Assembly: GCA_965247705.1 (NCBI GenBank)
Contig: CBDFHV010000084.1
Location: 265,399-329,398, forward strand
Direction: 5' to 3'
Source of the DNA: CBDFHV01 sp965247705
GTDB taxonomy: Bacteria > Pseudomonadota > Alphaproteobacteria > Rhodospirillales > CAMCUA01
Length of the DNA stretch: 64,000 nucleotides
The first letter of the stretch is position 1. Each line of letters starts with the position of its first letter. Below the pieces are notes generated by a model. The model did not search any database and was not told the origin of the DNA. It was given only the letters and a program-made list of their open reading frames with translations. Shown in pieces: positions 41,034 to 49,437 of this stretch. The position numbers and the translations under genes were made by a program.

Positions 41034-41744
41034 TCAGGAATCCGAGTTTCCAAGCCGGCTCAGCAGGGCCCGCGCCTGGGTTCGGCAGCCGCGGGCGGCC
41101 ATCCAGGCAATGGCCATCTTGTCGGACTCGAAGGGTTGCGCGGCAATATTCAGTTTGACGCGGACGATCCGCGAACCGAGGCGCAACTTGTAGGTGGTCC
41201 CGTCCGTCAGCGGTACGCTCGTTGGCCATTCGAGTTCGCTGCTGCCCCGCGGCCACTGAATCGTCGACCGCCGCCCGTTGACAATGATGGTCAGCTTTGC
41301 CGAATGGGTGTCCCTGGCGCGCCACAACGCCGCTTCCTTCGCCGGGGCGCATTGGGCTCCGGACCGTGCCGCATTGATCAGCCAGGGCGACGGCGGACCC
41401 TCCCGCGCATCGCCGCGCATGGCGCCGATCGCGGCCGAGTGGGTGCCTTGGCCCGAAATCAGCTTCGCCATGGCAGCGCCAAAGGAGCCGCCCGAGGTGC
41501 CCGTTGCGCTGCCGATCGCACCGCTATAGGGGCCGACCAGCGTCAGCACCGCCCCGGCAGGATCGACCACGGTGACGGACGCGCCCGCCAATAGAGTCAC
41601 CTCTTGCGCATCGGCGACGACGGCGCCCGGCGCCAGGCTGGAAGCGGTAGATGCGATAACAACGAACTGTCCGGCAAGGGCCGAAGTGGTGACTGCCGCG
41701 GCAACGACGGCCGTTGCGGCCACGCTCCAAATCCTCCCCGTCAT
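41034..41744 (-). CDS. Exported FecR-like protein
   Basis: 236 residues from the ATG at 41744 (GGGAGGGG upstream), with a signal peptide (IWSVAATAVVAAAVTTSALA). The segment GAVVADAQEVTLLAGASVTV, DPAGAVLTLVGPYSG resembles the FecR fold (value/sheet repeat ending in GP). The remainder carries four Cys-containing or charged regions without known motifs. FecR-like periplasmic proteins are often encoded just before CHASE2 cyclases, as here (0-bp gap), and may present a signal to the sensor. The partner role is inferred from that pairing. Confidence 0.75.
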   Translation of the reverse strand: MTGRIWSVAATAVVAAAVTTSALAGQFVVIASTASSLAPGAVVADAQEVTLLAGASVTVVDPAGAVLTLVGPYSGAIGSATGTSGGSFGAAMAKLISGQGTHSAAIGAMRGDAREGPPSPWLINAARSGAQCAPAKEAALWRARDTHSAKLTIIVNGRRSTIQWPRGSSELEWPTSVPLTDGTTYKLRLGSRIVRVKLNIAAQPFESDKMAIAWMAARGCRTQARALLSRLGNSDS

Positions 41745-41816
41745 CGGACCCCTCCCGGTGGCTGACACAGGGTTACAGTATAGGTCTGGTGGCCTATGGG
41801 AGCAGCCGGTATTTGC

Positions 41817-42719
41817 CTAAGCGTGTTTGCCCCGCCGGGTTTCCGATCGGGTGGTGAGTATCACCGCGCTGAAGATCACCAAGCCGCCGATCCAGGTCCA
41901 GGCGTCGGGGAACTCGTGGAACAGCACGAATCCCAGGGCGGCGGCGAACAGCAGCTTGGCGAACTCGAAGGGCATTACGGAGGCCGCGTCGGCGATGGAC
42001 AGGGCCCGGGCGAGGGCGAACTGATAGAACGTGGCGCAGGCGGCGACGCCAATCAGCCAGGGAACGGTCTCCAGCGCCGGAAGGCGCCAGAAGAACGCGG
42101 CGGGGATCAGGGATATGGGCGTCATCAGCAAGATCTGCATCGACACGATGGTGACCGGCGACTCGGTGCGCGACAGGCTCTTCACTAACAACACGCCGGC
42201 GGCGACGAACGCGGCGCCGGCCAGCATGACCATGGACAGGGGCGACACCACCGTCACCCCGGGGCGCAGGATGATGACCGCGCCTGCGAACCCCACGGCG
42301 ACGCCCAGCCAGCGCCGGGCGCCGACGCCTTCGCCCAGGAACAGGGCGGCCCCGGCGGTGGCGAACAGGGGCGCGGTGAAGGTCAGGGCGGTCATGTCGG
42401 CGATCGGCATCGAGGCGAACCCCGAGAACCAGCACAGCGTGGCCAGGACACTGGTGGTGGCGCGGAGCGCATGGGTGCCCAGCCGCCGGGTGCGCAGGGT
42501 GCCCAGGCCGCGGCGCAGCAGCACCGGCGCGATGATGAAGAGGCCGAAGGCGTTGCGGAAAAAGGCGACCTCGAAAGGATGGACGTCGGTGGTGGCGTAG
42601 CGCAGGCAGATGGCGACGATGGTAAAGCTGAAGCCGCCCAGCACCATCCACGCCGCCGCCCTGACCGGCGCCGGCAGTCCTTCGAGGCGCGCTCGCAGCG
42701 GCTGAAACGGGGACGGCAT
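41817..42719 (-). CDS. DMT-superfamily (EamA) transporter
   Basis: 300 residues, ten hydrophobic segments in two EamA repeats (RYATTDVHPFEVAFFRNAFG; GEGVGARRWLGVAVGFAGAV; the second repeat ends HEFPDAWTWIGGLVIFSAVI). The ATG at 42719 is chosen because upstream in-frame sequence is antisense to the ABC-F gene. Likely a metabolite exporter; solute unknown. It diverges from the ABC-F ATPase gene. Confidence 0.88.
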   Translation of the reverse strand: MPSPFQPLRARLEGLPAPVRAAAWMVLGGFSFTIVAICLRYATTDVHPFEVAFFRNAFGLFIIAPVLLRRGLGTLRTRRLGTHALRATTSVLATLCWFSGFASMPIADMTALTFTAPLFATAGAALFLGEGVGARRWLGVAVGFAGAVIILRPGVTVVSPLSMVMLAGAAFVAAGVLLVKSLSRTESPVTIVSMQILLMTPISLIPAAFFWRLPALETVPWLIGVAACATFYQFALARALSIADAASVMPFEFAKLLFAAALGFVLFHEFPDAWTWIGGLVIFSAVILTTRSETRRGKHA

Positions 42720-42842
42720 GGTCCGCCTATAGCCTTCGCCACGGCGGACCGCCAGCCGGGATATCCCTAGTCCTGGCTCTTGCGGCGCGGGCTCGGAGAC
42801 CGTAACTGGATCGGCCATAGAGGCTTCCGCCGGAATCATTCG

Positions 42843-44642
42843 ATGGTGCCACCGCTCCTGTCGCTGCAAGGCGTGACCGCCGGATTCGGCGGCGAGCCCC
42901 TGTTCGCGGACCTTACCCTGCATATCGGCTCGTCCGAGCGCATGTGCCTGGTCGGCCGCAACGGCAGCGGCAAGTCCACCCTGTTGCGGATCCTGGCCGG
43001 CCATATGGAAGCCGATCGGGGGCAACGGTCCGTGCGGGCAGGCGCCCGCGTCGCCTATGTGGCGCAGGAGCCGGACCTGGCCGGCTTCGCGACCGTCGGC
43101 GATTATGTCCGCGCGGGGTTGGGAGGGTTGGTGTCGGAGGCGTTCCACAAGGCGGAACCGCTGCTGGAAGCGCTGCGGCTTTCCCCGGACGCGTCGACAA
43201 CGGCCTTGTCCGGCGGCGAAGCGCGCCGGGCGGCGCTGGCGCGGGCCCTGGCCGGCGAACCGGACCTTCTGCTGTTGGACGAACCCACCAACCACTTGGA
43301 CTTGCCGGCGATCGAGTGGCTGGAACAAACCCTCGACGTCTTTCCCGGGGCGGTTATTGTCGTCAGCCATGACCGGGTCTTTCTCGATCACCTGTCGCGG
43401 GTCACCCTGTGGCTTGACCGGGGGCGGCTGCGGCGCATGAACGGTTCCTTCGGCGGGTTCGAGGAATGGTCCGAGACCCTTCTGGCCCAGGAGCAACAGG
43501 CGACGCGCAAGCTGGACCGGCGCCTTGGCGCGGAAACCCGCTGGCTGCACAAGGGCGTCACCGCGCGCCGCAAGCGCAACCAGGGCCGCCTCCGCCGGCT
43601 GATGGAGATGCGGGCCGAGCGGCGGCGGATTCTGGGACTCCCGGGCCGGGTTCGCCTGCGACCGGAAGCCGCCGCGACCTCCGGCCGTCTGGTCATCGAG
43701 GCCCAGGACGTCACCAAGTCCCTCGGCGGTCGCGCCGTGATCGAGGGGTTTTCGTCCCGCGTTCTACGTGGTGACCGGATCGGCCTTATCGGCCCCAACG
43801 GGGCCGGCAAGACCACCCTTTTGCGCCTTCTGATCGGCGATCTGGCGCCCGATTCCGGCACCGTGCGCCTGGGGACGAGCCTTAAAGCGGCCTATTTGGA
43901 CCAGAACCGGGCGGACCTGCCGGGCAATCTTACGGTGCGGGAGACCCTGTGCGAACGGGGCGGCGATCATGTGGTGGTGGCCGGCCGCTCGCGCCATGTG
44001 GTGTCCTATTTGGAGGACTTCCTGTTCGCGCCGTCCCAGGCCAATTCACCGGTCAGCGCCCTTTCGGGAGGCGAGCGCAACCGGCTTCGCCTGGCCCGGG
44101 CGCTGGCCCGGCCGTCCAACCTTCTGGTGCTGGACGAGCCCACCAACGATCTGGACATGGAGACCCTGGACGTCCTCCAGGAGACCATCGCGGATTACAA
44201 CGGCACCGTGCTGCTGGTCAGTCACGACCGGGACTTCCTGGATCGGGTGGTGACCTCGGTCATCGCGCTCGACGGGGCGGGCGGCATCGTGGAATACGCC
44301 GGCGGCTACAACGATTACCTCGCCCAGCGCCCGCCCCCGGCCGCCGACCAGGCCCCGCCGCCCAAGCGGGACAAGCCACCGGCAACGGTACCCCGGCAAC
44401 AACGCAAGCTCAGCTACAAGCACCAGCGGGCGCTGGAGATTCTTCCCGGGCGGATCGCGGCGCTGGAGGCCAATGTCGCAATTCTGGAAACCCGTCTCGC
44501 CGATCCCAAACTCTACCGGCAGGACCCCACGGCATTCGCCAAGGAGACGGCAGCCCTGGAGGAAGCGCAAATCCGTTTGGCAACCGCCGAAGAAGAATGG
44601 CTGGAGGCGGCGAGCCTGCAGGAATCCCTCGACGCGGGCTGA
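42843..44642 (+). CDS. ABC-F family ATPase (Uup-like)
   Basis: A 599-residue soluble protein with two ABC domains and no membrane segment. First cassette: GRNGSGKST, ALSGGEARRAALARAL and LLLLDEPTNHLD. Second: GPNGAGKTT, ALSGGERNRLRLARAL and LLVLDEPTNDLD. A charged linker of about 80 residues joins them (WLHKGVTARRKRNQGRLRRL), and a C-terminal coiled-coil-like extension follows (from about residue 520, KRDKPPATVPRQQRKLSYKH). This extension is the mark of Uup, which acts on ribosomes or branched DNA. ATG 42843 is the family start. Confidence 0.92.
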   Translation: MVPPLLSLQGVTAGFGGEPLFADLTLHIGSSERMCLVGRNGSGKSTLLRILAGHMEADRGQRSVRAGARVAYVAQEPDLAGFATVGDYVRAGLGGLVSEAFHKAEPLLEALRLSPDASTTALSGGEARRAALARALAGEPDLLLLDEPTNHLDLPAIEWLEQTLDVFPGAVIVVSHDRVFLDHLSRVTLWLDRGRLRRMNGSFGGFEEWSETLLAQEQQATRKLDRRLGAETRWLHKGVTARRKRNQGRLRRLMEMRAERRRILGLPGRVRLRPEAAATSGRLVIEAQDVTKSLGGRAVIEGFSSRVLRGDRIGLIGPNGAGKTTLLRLLIGDLAPDSGTVRLGTSLKAAYLDQNRADLPGNLTVRETLCERGGDHVVVAGRSRHVVSYLEDFLFAPSQANSPVSALSGGERNRLRLARALARPSNLLVLDEPTNDLDMETLDVLQETIADYNGTVLLVSHDRDFLDRVVTSVIALDGAGGIVEYAGGYNDYLAQRPPPAADQAPPPKRDKPPATVPRQQRKLSYKHQRALEILPGRIAALEANVAILETRLADPKLYRQDPTAFAKETAALEEAQIRLATAEEEWLEAASLQESLDAG

Positions 44643-44723
44643 ACGGTGTCCGTGCCCGGCCCGTTGTTTCGGCCGCGTCGGGGCACTACGGTCACGGTTC
44701 GACCGGGAAGGCGCGACAGTGCC

Positions 44724-45713
44724 ATGAAACTGGCGACCCTGAAGGCCGGCGGGCGGGACGGAACCCTGGCGGTGGTCTCGCGAGATCTCAACCGCGCCGT
44801 GACCGTGCCCGACGTGGCGCCGACCCTGCAGGCGGCCCTAGATGACTGGGCCGAGGCGGTGGGTCCGTTGCGATCGGTCTATCGGTTGCTCAACCAGGGA
44901 AAGGCCGCCGGCGCCCGGCCCTTCGACCCGGCACAGGCCCATTCCCCCCTGCCCCGGGCGTACCAGTTCCTGGACGGCTCGGCCTACGTCCATCACATCG
45001 AGCGGGTGCACCGCTCTCGCGGGCTGGAGATGCCGGAACGGTTCTGGACCGAGCCCTGCATGTACCAGACCGGCTCCGACAGCTTCGCCGGGCCTTGCGA
45101 TCCCATGCTGGCCGCCGACGAGGCGTGGGGCCTGGACCTCGAGGCCGAACTGGCGGTGGTGACCGACGACGTGCCCATGGGCATCGACGCCACCGCGGCG
45201 CGCGACCACATCAAGCTGGTCATGTTGCTGAACGATTTCAGCCTGCGGCATCTGATCGTGGCCGAAAAGGCGAAGAACCTGGGGTTCATCCAGTGCAAAC
45301 CCACCTCGGCCTTCTCGCCGGTGGCGGTGACGCCGGACGACCTGGGCGCGGCCTGGGACGGCGGGCGGGTCAACCTGCCCCTGGTGACCCACCTGAACGG
45401 CAAGCCTTTCGGTGCCGTCGACGCCGGCGCCGACATGGTGTTCGACTTCGGGGACCTGATCGCCCACGCAGCGAAAACCCGGCGCCTGTGCGCCGGCACC
45501 ATCGTCGGCTCCGGTCCCGTGTCGGGGCGCGGCCACGACGACATCTGCGCCGCCATCGCCGAGAAACGCATCCACGAGGCCGAAGACCACGGCGAGGCCA
45601 AGACTGCGTTCCTGAAGTTCGGCGATCGGGTGCGCATCGAGATGTTCGACCAAGCAGGCGACAGCGTTTTCGGCGCCATCGATCAGGCCGCGGCCCCCTA
45701 CGAAGGATCGTAG
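44724..45713 (+). CDS. Fumarylacetoacetate hydrolase family protein
   Basis: 329 residues. The N-terminal part (MKLATLKAGGRDGTLAVVSR) and the catalytic C-terminal domain match the bacterial FAA-hydrolase group of about 330 residues. Metal-binding acidic residues lie in DLEAELAVVTDDVPMG, with KPTSAFSPVAVTPDDLG and CAGTIVGSGPVSG further on. These enzymes cleave C-C bonds of acylpyruvates, for example in aromatic amino acid breakdown. It starts 81 bp after the ABC-F gene. Exact substrate unknown; no tyrosine pathway genes are near. Confidence 0.88.
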   Translation: MKLATLKAGGRDGTLAVVSRDLNRAVTVPDVAPTLQAALDDWAEAVGPLRSVYRLLNQGKAAGARPFDPAQAHSPLPRAYQFLDGSAYVHHIERVHRSRGLEMPERFWTEPCMYQTGSDSFAGPCDPMLAADEAWGLDLEAELAVVTDDVPMGIDATAARDHIKLVMLLNDFSLRHLIVAEKAKNLGFIQCKPTSAFSPVAVTPDDLGAAWDGGRVNLPLVTHLNGKPFGAVDAGADMVFDFGDLIAHAAKTRRLCAGTIVGSGPVSGRGHDDICAAIAEKRIHEAEDHGEAKTAFLKFGDRVRIEMFDQAGDSVFGAIDQAAAPYEGS

Positions 45714-45825
45714 GCGGGATCACACTCCTTGGTCGGCCGCCAGCGACGGGAGTTCGGAAGGGGATTTATGTCCCATTGCGCACCGTCCGTGCGACGTCGC
45801 GTACGAGATCTCCTGCTCCTTGGTT

Positions 45826-46857
45826 TTAGCTCTGGAACCAGACATCCGGCGGGGTGTGGCCTTCGGGCAAGGGGTCGGTGGGATCCAGTCCGTACTGCAT
45901 GATCCCCGTGACCCAGGCCTGCCCGGCGGTGGTCGAAATAACAGCCGGTTCGGCGCCGACGGTCGTGATCGCCACGATTTCGGCGAAGAAACGGGTGCCG
46001 AACGCGGATTCGTGGACGAACGCCTCACCCGCGCCGATGAGGCCGTTGGCGTGGAGGAGCGCAAGACGGGCCGCGGTGCCCGTTCCACACGGCGAGCGAT
46101 CGAGGCGCCCATTGCCGCAGGCCACCGCGTTGCGGGCGTGCAACTGCCCGTCCCGGCGTTCGATCGGGCCGGCGAACAGAACATTGGCGATGCCGCGAAT
46201 GCGTCCTTCGGTGGGGTGGACCACTTCGAACTGCGCGTTGCAGGCGGTACGGATCGCAAGCCCGGCTTGGGCGATGTCGTGAGCCTCGTCGGCGCTGACG
46301 GCGAACCCGAGGCTCCCGGCGTCGACGATGGCGTAGAAAATACCGCCGTAGGCGATGTCGATGTGCACCATGCCGAGACCCGGGACATCGAGGATGCGCT
46401 GGCCGCCCCAGATGAAGGCGGGCACGTGGGTGAGCCGTACCGCCTCGACCTTGCCGTCCCGGCATCGGCAACGGGCCTCGATCAGGCCGGCTGGCGCTTC
46501 CATCACCAGGCGCGTTTCCGGCTCGACCATCGGCACTATGCCGCTTTCCAGCACCACGGTCGCGACGCATATCGCGTTCGATCCGGACATGGCCGGATAC
46601 TTGGTGGCCTCCATGATGACGAAGCCGATATCGGCCTCGGGACGCGTCGGGGGCAGCAGGACGTTAACCGCGTGACAGGGCCCTCCCCGGGGTTCGAACA
46701 GGATCATGCGTCGGATCTCGTCCGCCTGACGCTCCAGATACTCCTTTTTCTCGAACATCGACGCGCCGGGAACGTCGACGATGCCGCCGGTGATGACGTT
46801 CCCGACCTCCCCCTCGGCGTGCGCGCCGATGACGCTTAGTGTTCTCCGCCAGTGCAT
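45826..46857 (-). CDS. Proline racemase family, probable trans-3-hydroxy-L-proline dehydratase
   Basis: 343 residues. In proline racemases two Cys act as acid and base. Here the first site reads YPAMSGSNAI with Ser91 in place of Cys, whereas the second (DRSPCGTGTAARLALL) keeps Cys. The Ser/Thr plus Cys pair is the signature of trans-3-hydroxy-L-proline dehydratases, which make pyrroline-2-carboxylate, though some Ser-Cys members are epimerases. The ATG at 46857 has a purine-rich GGCGGAAAG site. It is a single gene; a pyrroline-2-carboxylate reductase is not adjacent, although Ldh2-family enzymes such as the one at 32067 can have that activity. Confidence 0.85.
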   Translation of the reverse strand: MHWRRTLSVIGAHAEGEVGNVITGGIVDVPGASMFEKKEYLERQADEIRRMILFEPRGGPCHAVNVLLPPTRPEADIGFVIMEATKYPAMSGSNAICVATVVLESGIVPMVEPETRLVMEAPAGLIEARCRCRDGKVEAVRLTHVPAFIWGGQRILDVPGLGMVHIDIAYGGIFYAIVDAGSLGFAVSADEAHDIAQAGLAIRTACNAQFEVVHPTEGRIRGIANVLFAGPIERRDGQLHARNAVACGNGRLDRSPCGTGTAARLALLHANGLIGAGEAFVHESAFGTRFFAEIVAITTVGAEPAVISTTAGQAWVTGIMQYGLDPTDPLPEGHTPPDVWFQS

Positions 46858-46976
46858 TTCTTTCCGCCGTCGTGCCGTCTCTGTCGGGAAGTCTCTAGAG
46901 CCGCCGCGGTTGCCCCCGGCTTCCGCCCTCCGGTCGCCTACGGCTCCCTATGGCCGGAAGCCGGAGGCTGCACTCT
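46858..46976. other. Upstream region of the proline-racemase-family gene
   Basis: Non-coding. It includes the partly symmetrical stretch CTTCCGCCCTCCGGTCGCCT/CCGGAAGCCGGAGG (46919-46969), which could fold into a weak hairpin. No promoter of textbook quality was seen. Confidence 0.3.
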
Positions 46977-47254
46977 TATACCAAGGGACACTGATAATGA
47001 CCCATGGAGATCGTCACTGCGTCCCGTCGGGTAGGAGACAAGCCGCTGGCGATGCGGTGCATCGTCGAGGTTTGTCGACGCCCTAAGACGGGACGCCCAC
47101 TGGGACGCAGTGACGACCGGAACGGCGGCTTCCCAGGGCTTTCGGACGTCGTCGCGCTCGCCTTGCGATGCACCGCATCGCCACGACGAACGCTCCTTGC
47201 CGAAAACCCTGGGAAGCCGTCTCCATGGGTCATTATCAGTGACCCTTGGTATTA
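46977..47254. mobile_element. MITE-like element with nested inverted repeats (about 278 bp)
   Basis: Terminal inverted repeats of about 34 bp (both inward reads contain CACTGATAATGACCCATGGA; the outer parts are TATACCAAGGG and TAATACCAAGGG). Internal inverted pairs follow: TCGTCACTGCGTCCC at 47011 with its reverse at 47103, GGCGATGCGGTGCATCG at 47048 with its reverse at about 47167, and GGCTTCCCAGGG at about 47126 with its reverse near 47207. No transposase frame fits inside. The left and right flanks show no clear duplication. Confidence 0.75.
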
Positions 47255-47497
47255 CACCAATCGGTGGGACCTACCCCATCTGTCGAAGATCAGTACCGAT
47301 TTTCGCGAAGCATGCATGATCGCGGCGTGAGGCGTGTGGCAACACCGTCGATGGCAAGTGTACCGCCAGCATCGGAACGTGGCTGTCAGGGGTCTGGACG
47401 GGAATGCTGGCCCTGAGGGTAGACAGATCGTTGTATCGGCAAGCATGCGCCCATACGATGCGAGGACACGAAAACGCTGCTCGAACGGATAGACCAG
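47255..47497. other. Non-coding stretch before the DUF1801 gene
   Basis: I see no gene, repeat or convincing promoter here. The GC content is lower than average. Confidence 0.3.
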
Positions 47498-47962
47498 TTG
47501 GCTATATCAAAACACACCCGGCCCTTCCACGATCCACGGGTAAGAGCGGCCTTCGATGCCTATCCAAGCGAATTGCGCACGGCGCTTCTGCGATTGCGGG
47601 AGCTGATATTTGACACCGCCCACGAGACCGAAGGTGTTGGCGAATTGGTTGAAACGACGAAATGGGGACAACCGGCCTACTTGCCGGCGAAACGAAAAAC
47701 CGGCACTACGATTCGAATAGGTACAGTGAGAAATGAACCGGGTCGTTACGGGATGTTCTTTCACTGCCAAACAACGCTGATTGAGACTTTCCGGGGGCTT
47801 TATCCGGATCAGTTTGACTTTCGGGGTCGTCGGGCCCTTCTGTTCTCCGATGATCAACCAATAGCCATGGATGCCCTAAAACACTGCATTTCCCTATCGC
47901 TGACGTATCATTTGAAGCCGAGGCATCAGCAATCGGCAACACGGTCCGAGGCTCGCGTTTGA
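47498..47962 (+). CDS. DUF1801-domain protein
   Basis: 154 residues with the DUF1801/YdhG-like pattern: FHDPRVRAAFDAYPSELRTA at the N terminus, VETTKWGQPAYLPAKRKTGT and the TTLIETFRGLYPDQFDFRGR segment. The best start is a TTG at 47498; no in-frame ATG or GTG precedes the family N terminus and the ribosome site is poor, so expression may be low. Function is unknown; the fold is related to iron-binding frataxin-like proteins. It converges on the cupin gene with a 28-bp gap. Confidence 0.8.
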   Translation: MAISKHTRPFHDPRVRAAFDAYPSELRTALLRLRELIFDTAHETEGVGELVETTKWGQPAYLPAKRKTGTTIRIGTVRNEPGRYGMFFHCQTTLIETFRGLYPDQFDFRGRRALLFSDDQPIAMDALKHCISLSLTYHLKPRHQQSATRSEARV

Positions 47963-47990
47963 TCCGAAGCGGACATGCAATTTCTGATCG

Positions 47991-48320
47991 TCAATCGACT
48001 ATGAACAGCTTGGCGCCGACCAGAGTGGAGGATCGGTGTGGTTCCGCATTGTCGGCAACTTGATAACTCATGCCCGGCTTAAGAACAAACTCTCGACCAT
48101 CGTCCAGTTCAGTGTGTAACGCGCCTTCCATGCAGAAGAGAATATGGCCTTTGACGCACCAGTGATCGGCCAAATATCCCGGGGAATACTCCACCATTCG
48201 GACGCGGATAGCGCCAAAATTTTGGGTTTGCCAATAGGCAACGCCTGTTTCGCCCTTGTGTTCCGTGCGCTCGACTGCGGACCAGTCGGTAGTCCCAAAG
48301 GGAATTCCGGTCATATGCAT
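47991..48320 (-). CDS. DHCW-motif cupin-fold protein
   Basis: 109 residues from ATG 48320 (GGAG upstream; longer in-frame starts have none). The signature YSPGYLADHWCVKGHILFCM contains the DHCW motif, followed by DGREFVLKPGMSYQVADNAE and PHRSSTLVGAKLFIVD. It is a single small beta-barrel of the cupin type with possible metal ligands in the first motif. Function unknown. Upstream is the leftward TetR gene. Confidence 0.88.
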   Translation of the reverse strand: MHMTGIPFGTTDWSAVERTEHKGETGVAYWQTQNFGAIRVRMVEYSPGYLADHWCVKGHILFCMEGALHTELDDGREFVLKPGMSYQVADNAEPHRSSTLVGAKLFIVD

Positions 48321-48425
48321 GCAATGAGGCTCCTGGACATGAATATCGTCTGCGTTGCCGATGCTTATAGTCGGATGCCTACGGCCTGTTGATACCAATG
48401 GGTACCGTCTGTCAGACTTAGACCA

Positions 48426-48989
48426 CTAGAGACCAGCCTGTCGAAGCAACGCTTCGGCGGCCGCTCGCGCGCGCATGGCGGCCTTGCGGTCGCCGGCGAC
48501 GTGGGACATGACAATGGCCCCTTCCATCAGCAGCATCAGTCCATGGGCGAGGTCGTCCGGCTCCGACGCCCCGGCGGCTTCGGTCAACGTCCGCACGTAG
48601 TTCAGGATCAGGATCTTGTGCTCGCCCGAGGCCCGGTGGATGGGGTGGTTGGGGTCGGCGAACTCGGCCGACGCGTTGACGAACATGCAGCCGGAGAATC
48701 CCTTCTCCGCAAACCATTCGTCGAGAACATCGTAGACGGCGAGAAGGCGATCCCGGGGCGCCGCCCCGCGACGTTCGACGGCGCGCATGAACCAGTTGCG
48801 AAACGTCTCGTCGCGCCGCCGGAGGGCGGCAAGAATCAGCTCGTCCTTCGATTTGAAGTGGTTGTAGAGCGTCATCCGCGCCACACCGGATTCGGCGATG
48901 ATCTTGTCGATGCCGCTGGCGTGGAAACCGTCCCGGTAGAAGATCTCGAGCGCCGTATCGACGAGGTGGTCGCGCTTGCCGGATGCCAT
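48426..48989 (-). CDS. TetR/AcrR-family transcriptional regulator
   Basis: 187 residues. The N-terminal helix-turn-helix (about residues 8-54) shows HLVDTALEIFYRDGFHASGI, DKIIAESGVARMTLYNHFKS. The ligand domain has the TetR_C-type DEWFAEKGFSGCMFVNASAE segment seen in YcdC/NemR-like regulators. It is read divergently from the alpha/beta hydrolase. Two related near-palindromic sites, at 49012-49027 upstream of its own gene and at 49393-49408 in the hydrolase promoter, are likely binding sites, implying autoregulation and repression of the hydrolase until a ligand binds. Confidence 0.92.
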   Translation of the reverse strand: MASGKRDHLVDTALEIFYRDGFHASGIDKIIAESGVARMTLYNHFKSKDELILAALRRRDETFRNWFMRAVERRGAAPRDRLLAVYDVLDEWFAEKGFSGCMFVNASAEFADPNHPIHRASGEHKILILNYVRTLTEAAGASEPDDLAHGLMLLMEGAIVMSHVAGDRKAAMRARAAAEALLRQAGL

Positions 48990-49011
48990 GGGAGTCCAAA
49001 TCCGATTTATG

Positions 49012-49027
49012 TAGAACGTTCAGTCAA
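49012..49027. promoter_or_regulatory. Putative TetR operator upstream of the regulator gene
   Basis: TAGAACGTTCAGTCAA, 23 bp upstream of the tetR-type start. It matches the site at 49393-49408 in 13 of 16 positions. Its own symmetry is only partial. Confidence 0.5.
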
Positions 49028-49151
49028 TAAACTAAGCGATAACGATACGGGTTGCAAGAGTCATATGCGACGGCTTGATGCGAATCCGTGTGCCATTCGG
49101 TTTCCGTTTGAACCATTCGCGAATGCGGCTACGGCTGGCAGGCTTCACAGT

Positions 49152-49231
49152 TCCCCCGCCACCCCCGCGCAGGCGGGGTCCACGACCGGCAGTCCCATGG
49201 ACCCCCGCCTGCGCTGGGGAGACTGGGAGGT
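49152..49231. repeat. Imperfect intergenic inverted repeat
   Basis: Left arm CGCGCAGGCGGGGTCCA and right arm TGGACCCCCGCCTGCG around a 15-bp loop, with weaker outer pairing (CCCCCGCC against GGGAGGTGG). This GC-rich design is common between genes in alphaproteobacteria. It lies in the 585-bp region between the TetR gene and the hydrolase. Confidence 0.6.
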
Positions 49232-49383
49232 GGTGGCAGTCGTCGGGACTGATTTCCCATCCCAACCAAGGCGAACGAATTATACGGAATCGGTAATGCT
49301 TGTGGGGAGCAGGCGGTGGGTTAAAGCGTTGGCGCCAAAAAAATGAGGTTTCCGAAATTCCTGGATCAGCCATAAATAGGGTA

Positions 49384-49412
49384 TTGACTAGATAGAACGA
49401 TCAATCTATAAC
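49384..49412 (+). promoter_or_regulatory. Sigma-70-type promoter of the alpha/beta hydrolase gene
   Basis: TTGACT at 49384-49389 and TATAAC at 49407-49412 are separated by exactly 17 bp. Transcription would start near 49419, giving a leader of about 155 bases that includes the whole 13-bp tandem repeat. Confidence 0.7.
49393..49408. promoter_or_regulatory. Putative TetR operator in the promoter spacer
   Basis: TAGAACGATCAATCTA, a partly palindromic 16-mer (outer TAGA/TCTA and central GATC) of the shape bound by NemR/AcrR-like regulators. It fills the -35/-10 spacer, so a bound repressor would block RNA polymerase. Confidence 0.6.
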
Positions 49413-49437
49413 CGACAAATCACATCCCACCACGATG

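Noticed and set aside
46977..47254. tRNA or structured RNA gene cluster
   Set aside because: The paired segments do not form cloverleaf arms with anticodon or TPsiC sequences; long perfect termini fit a MITE better.
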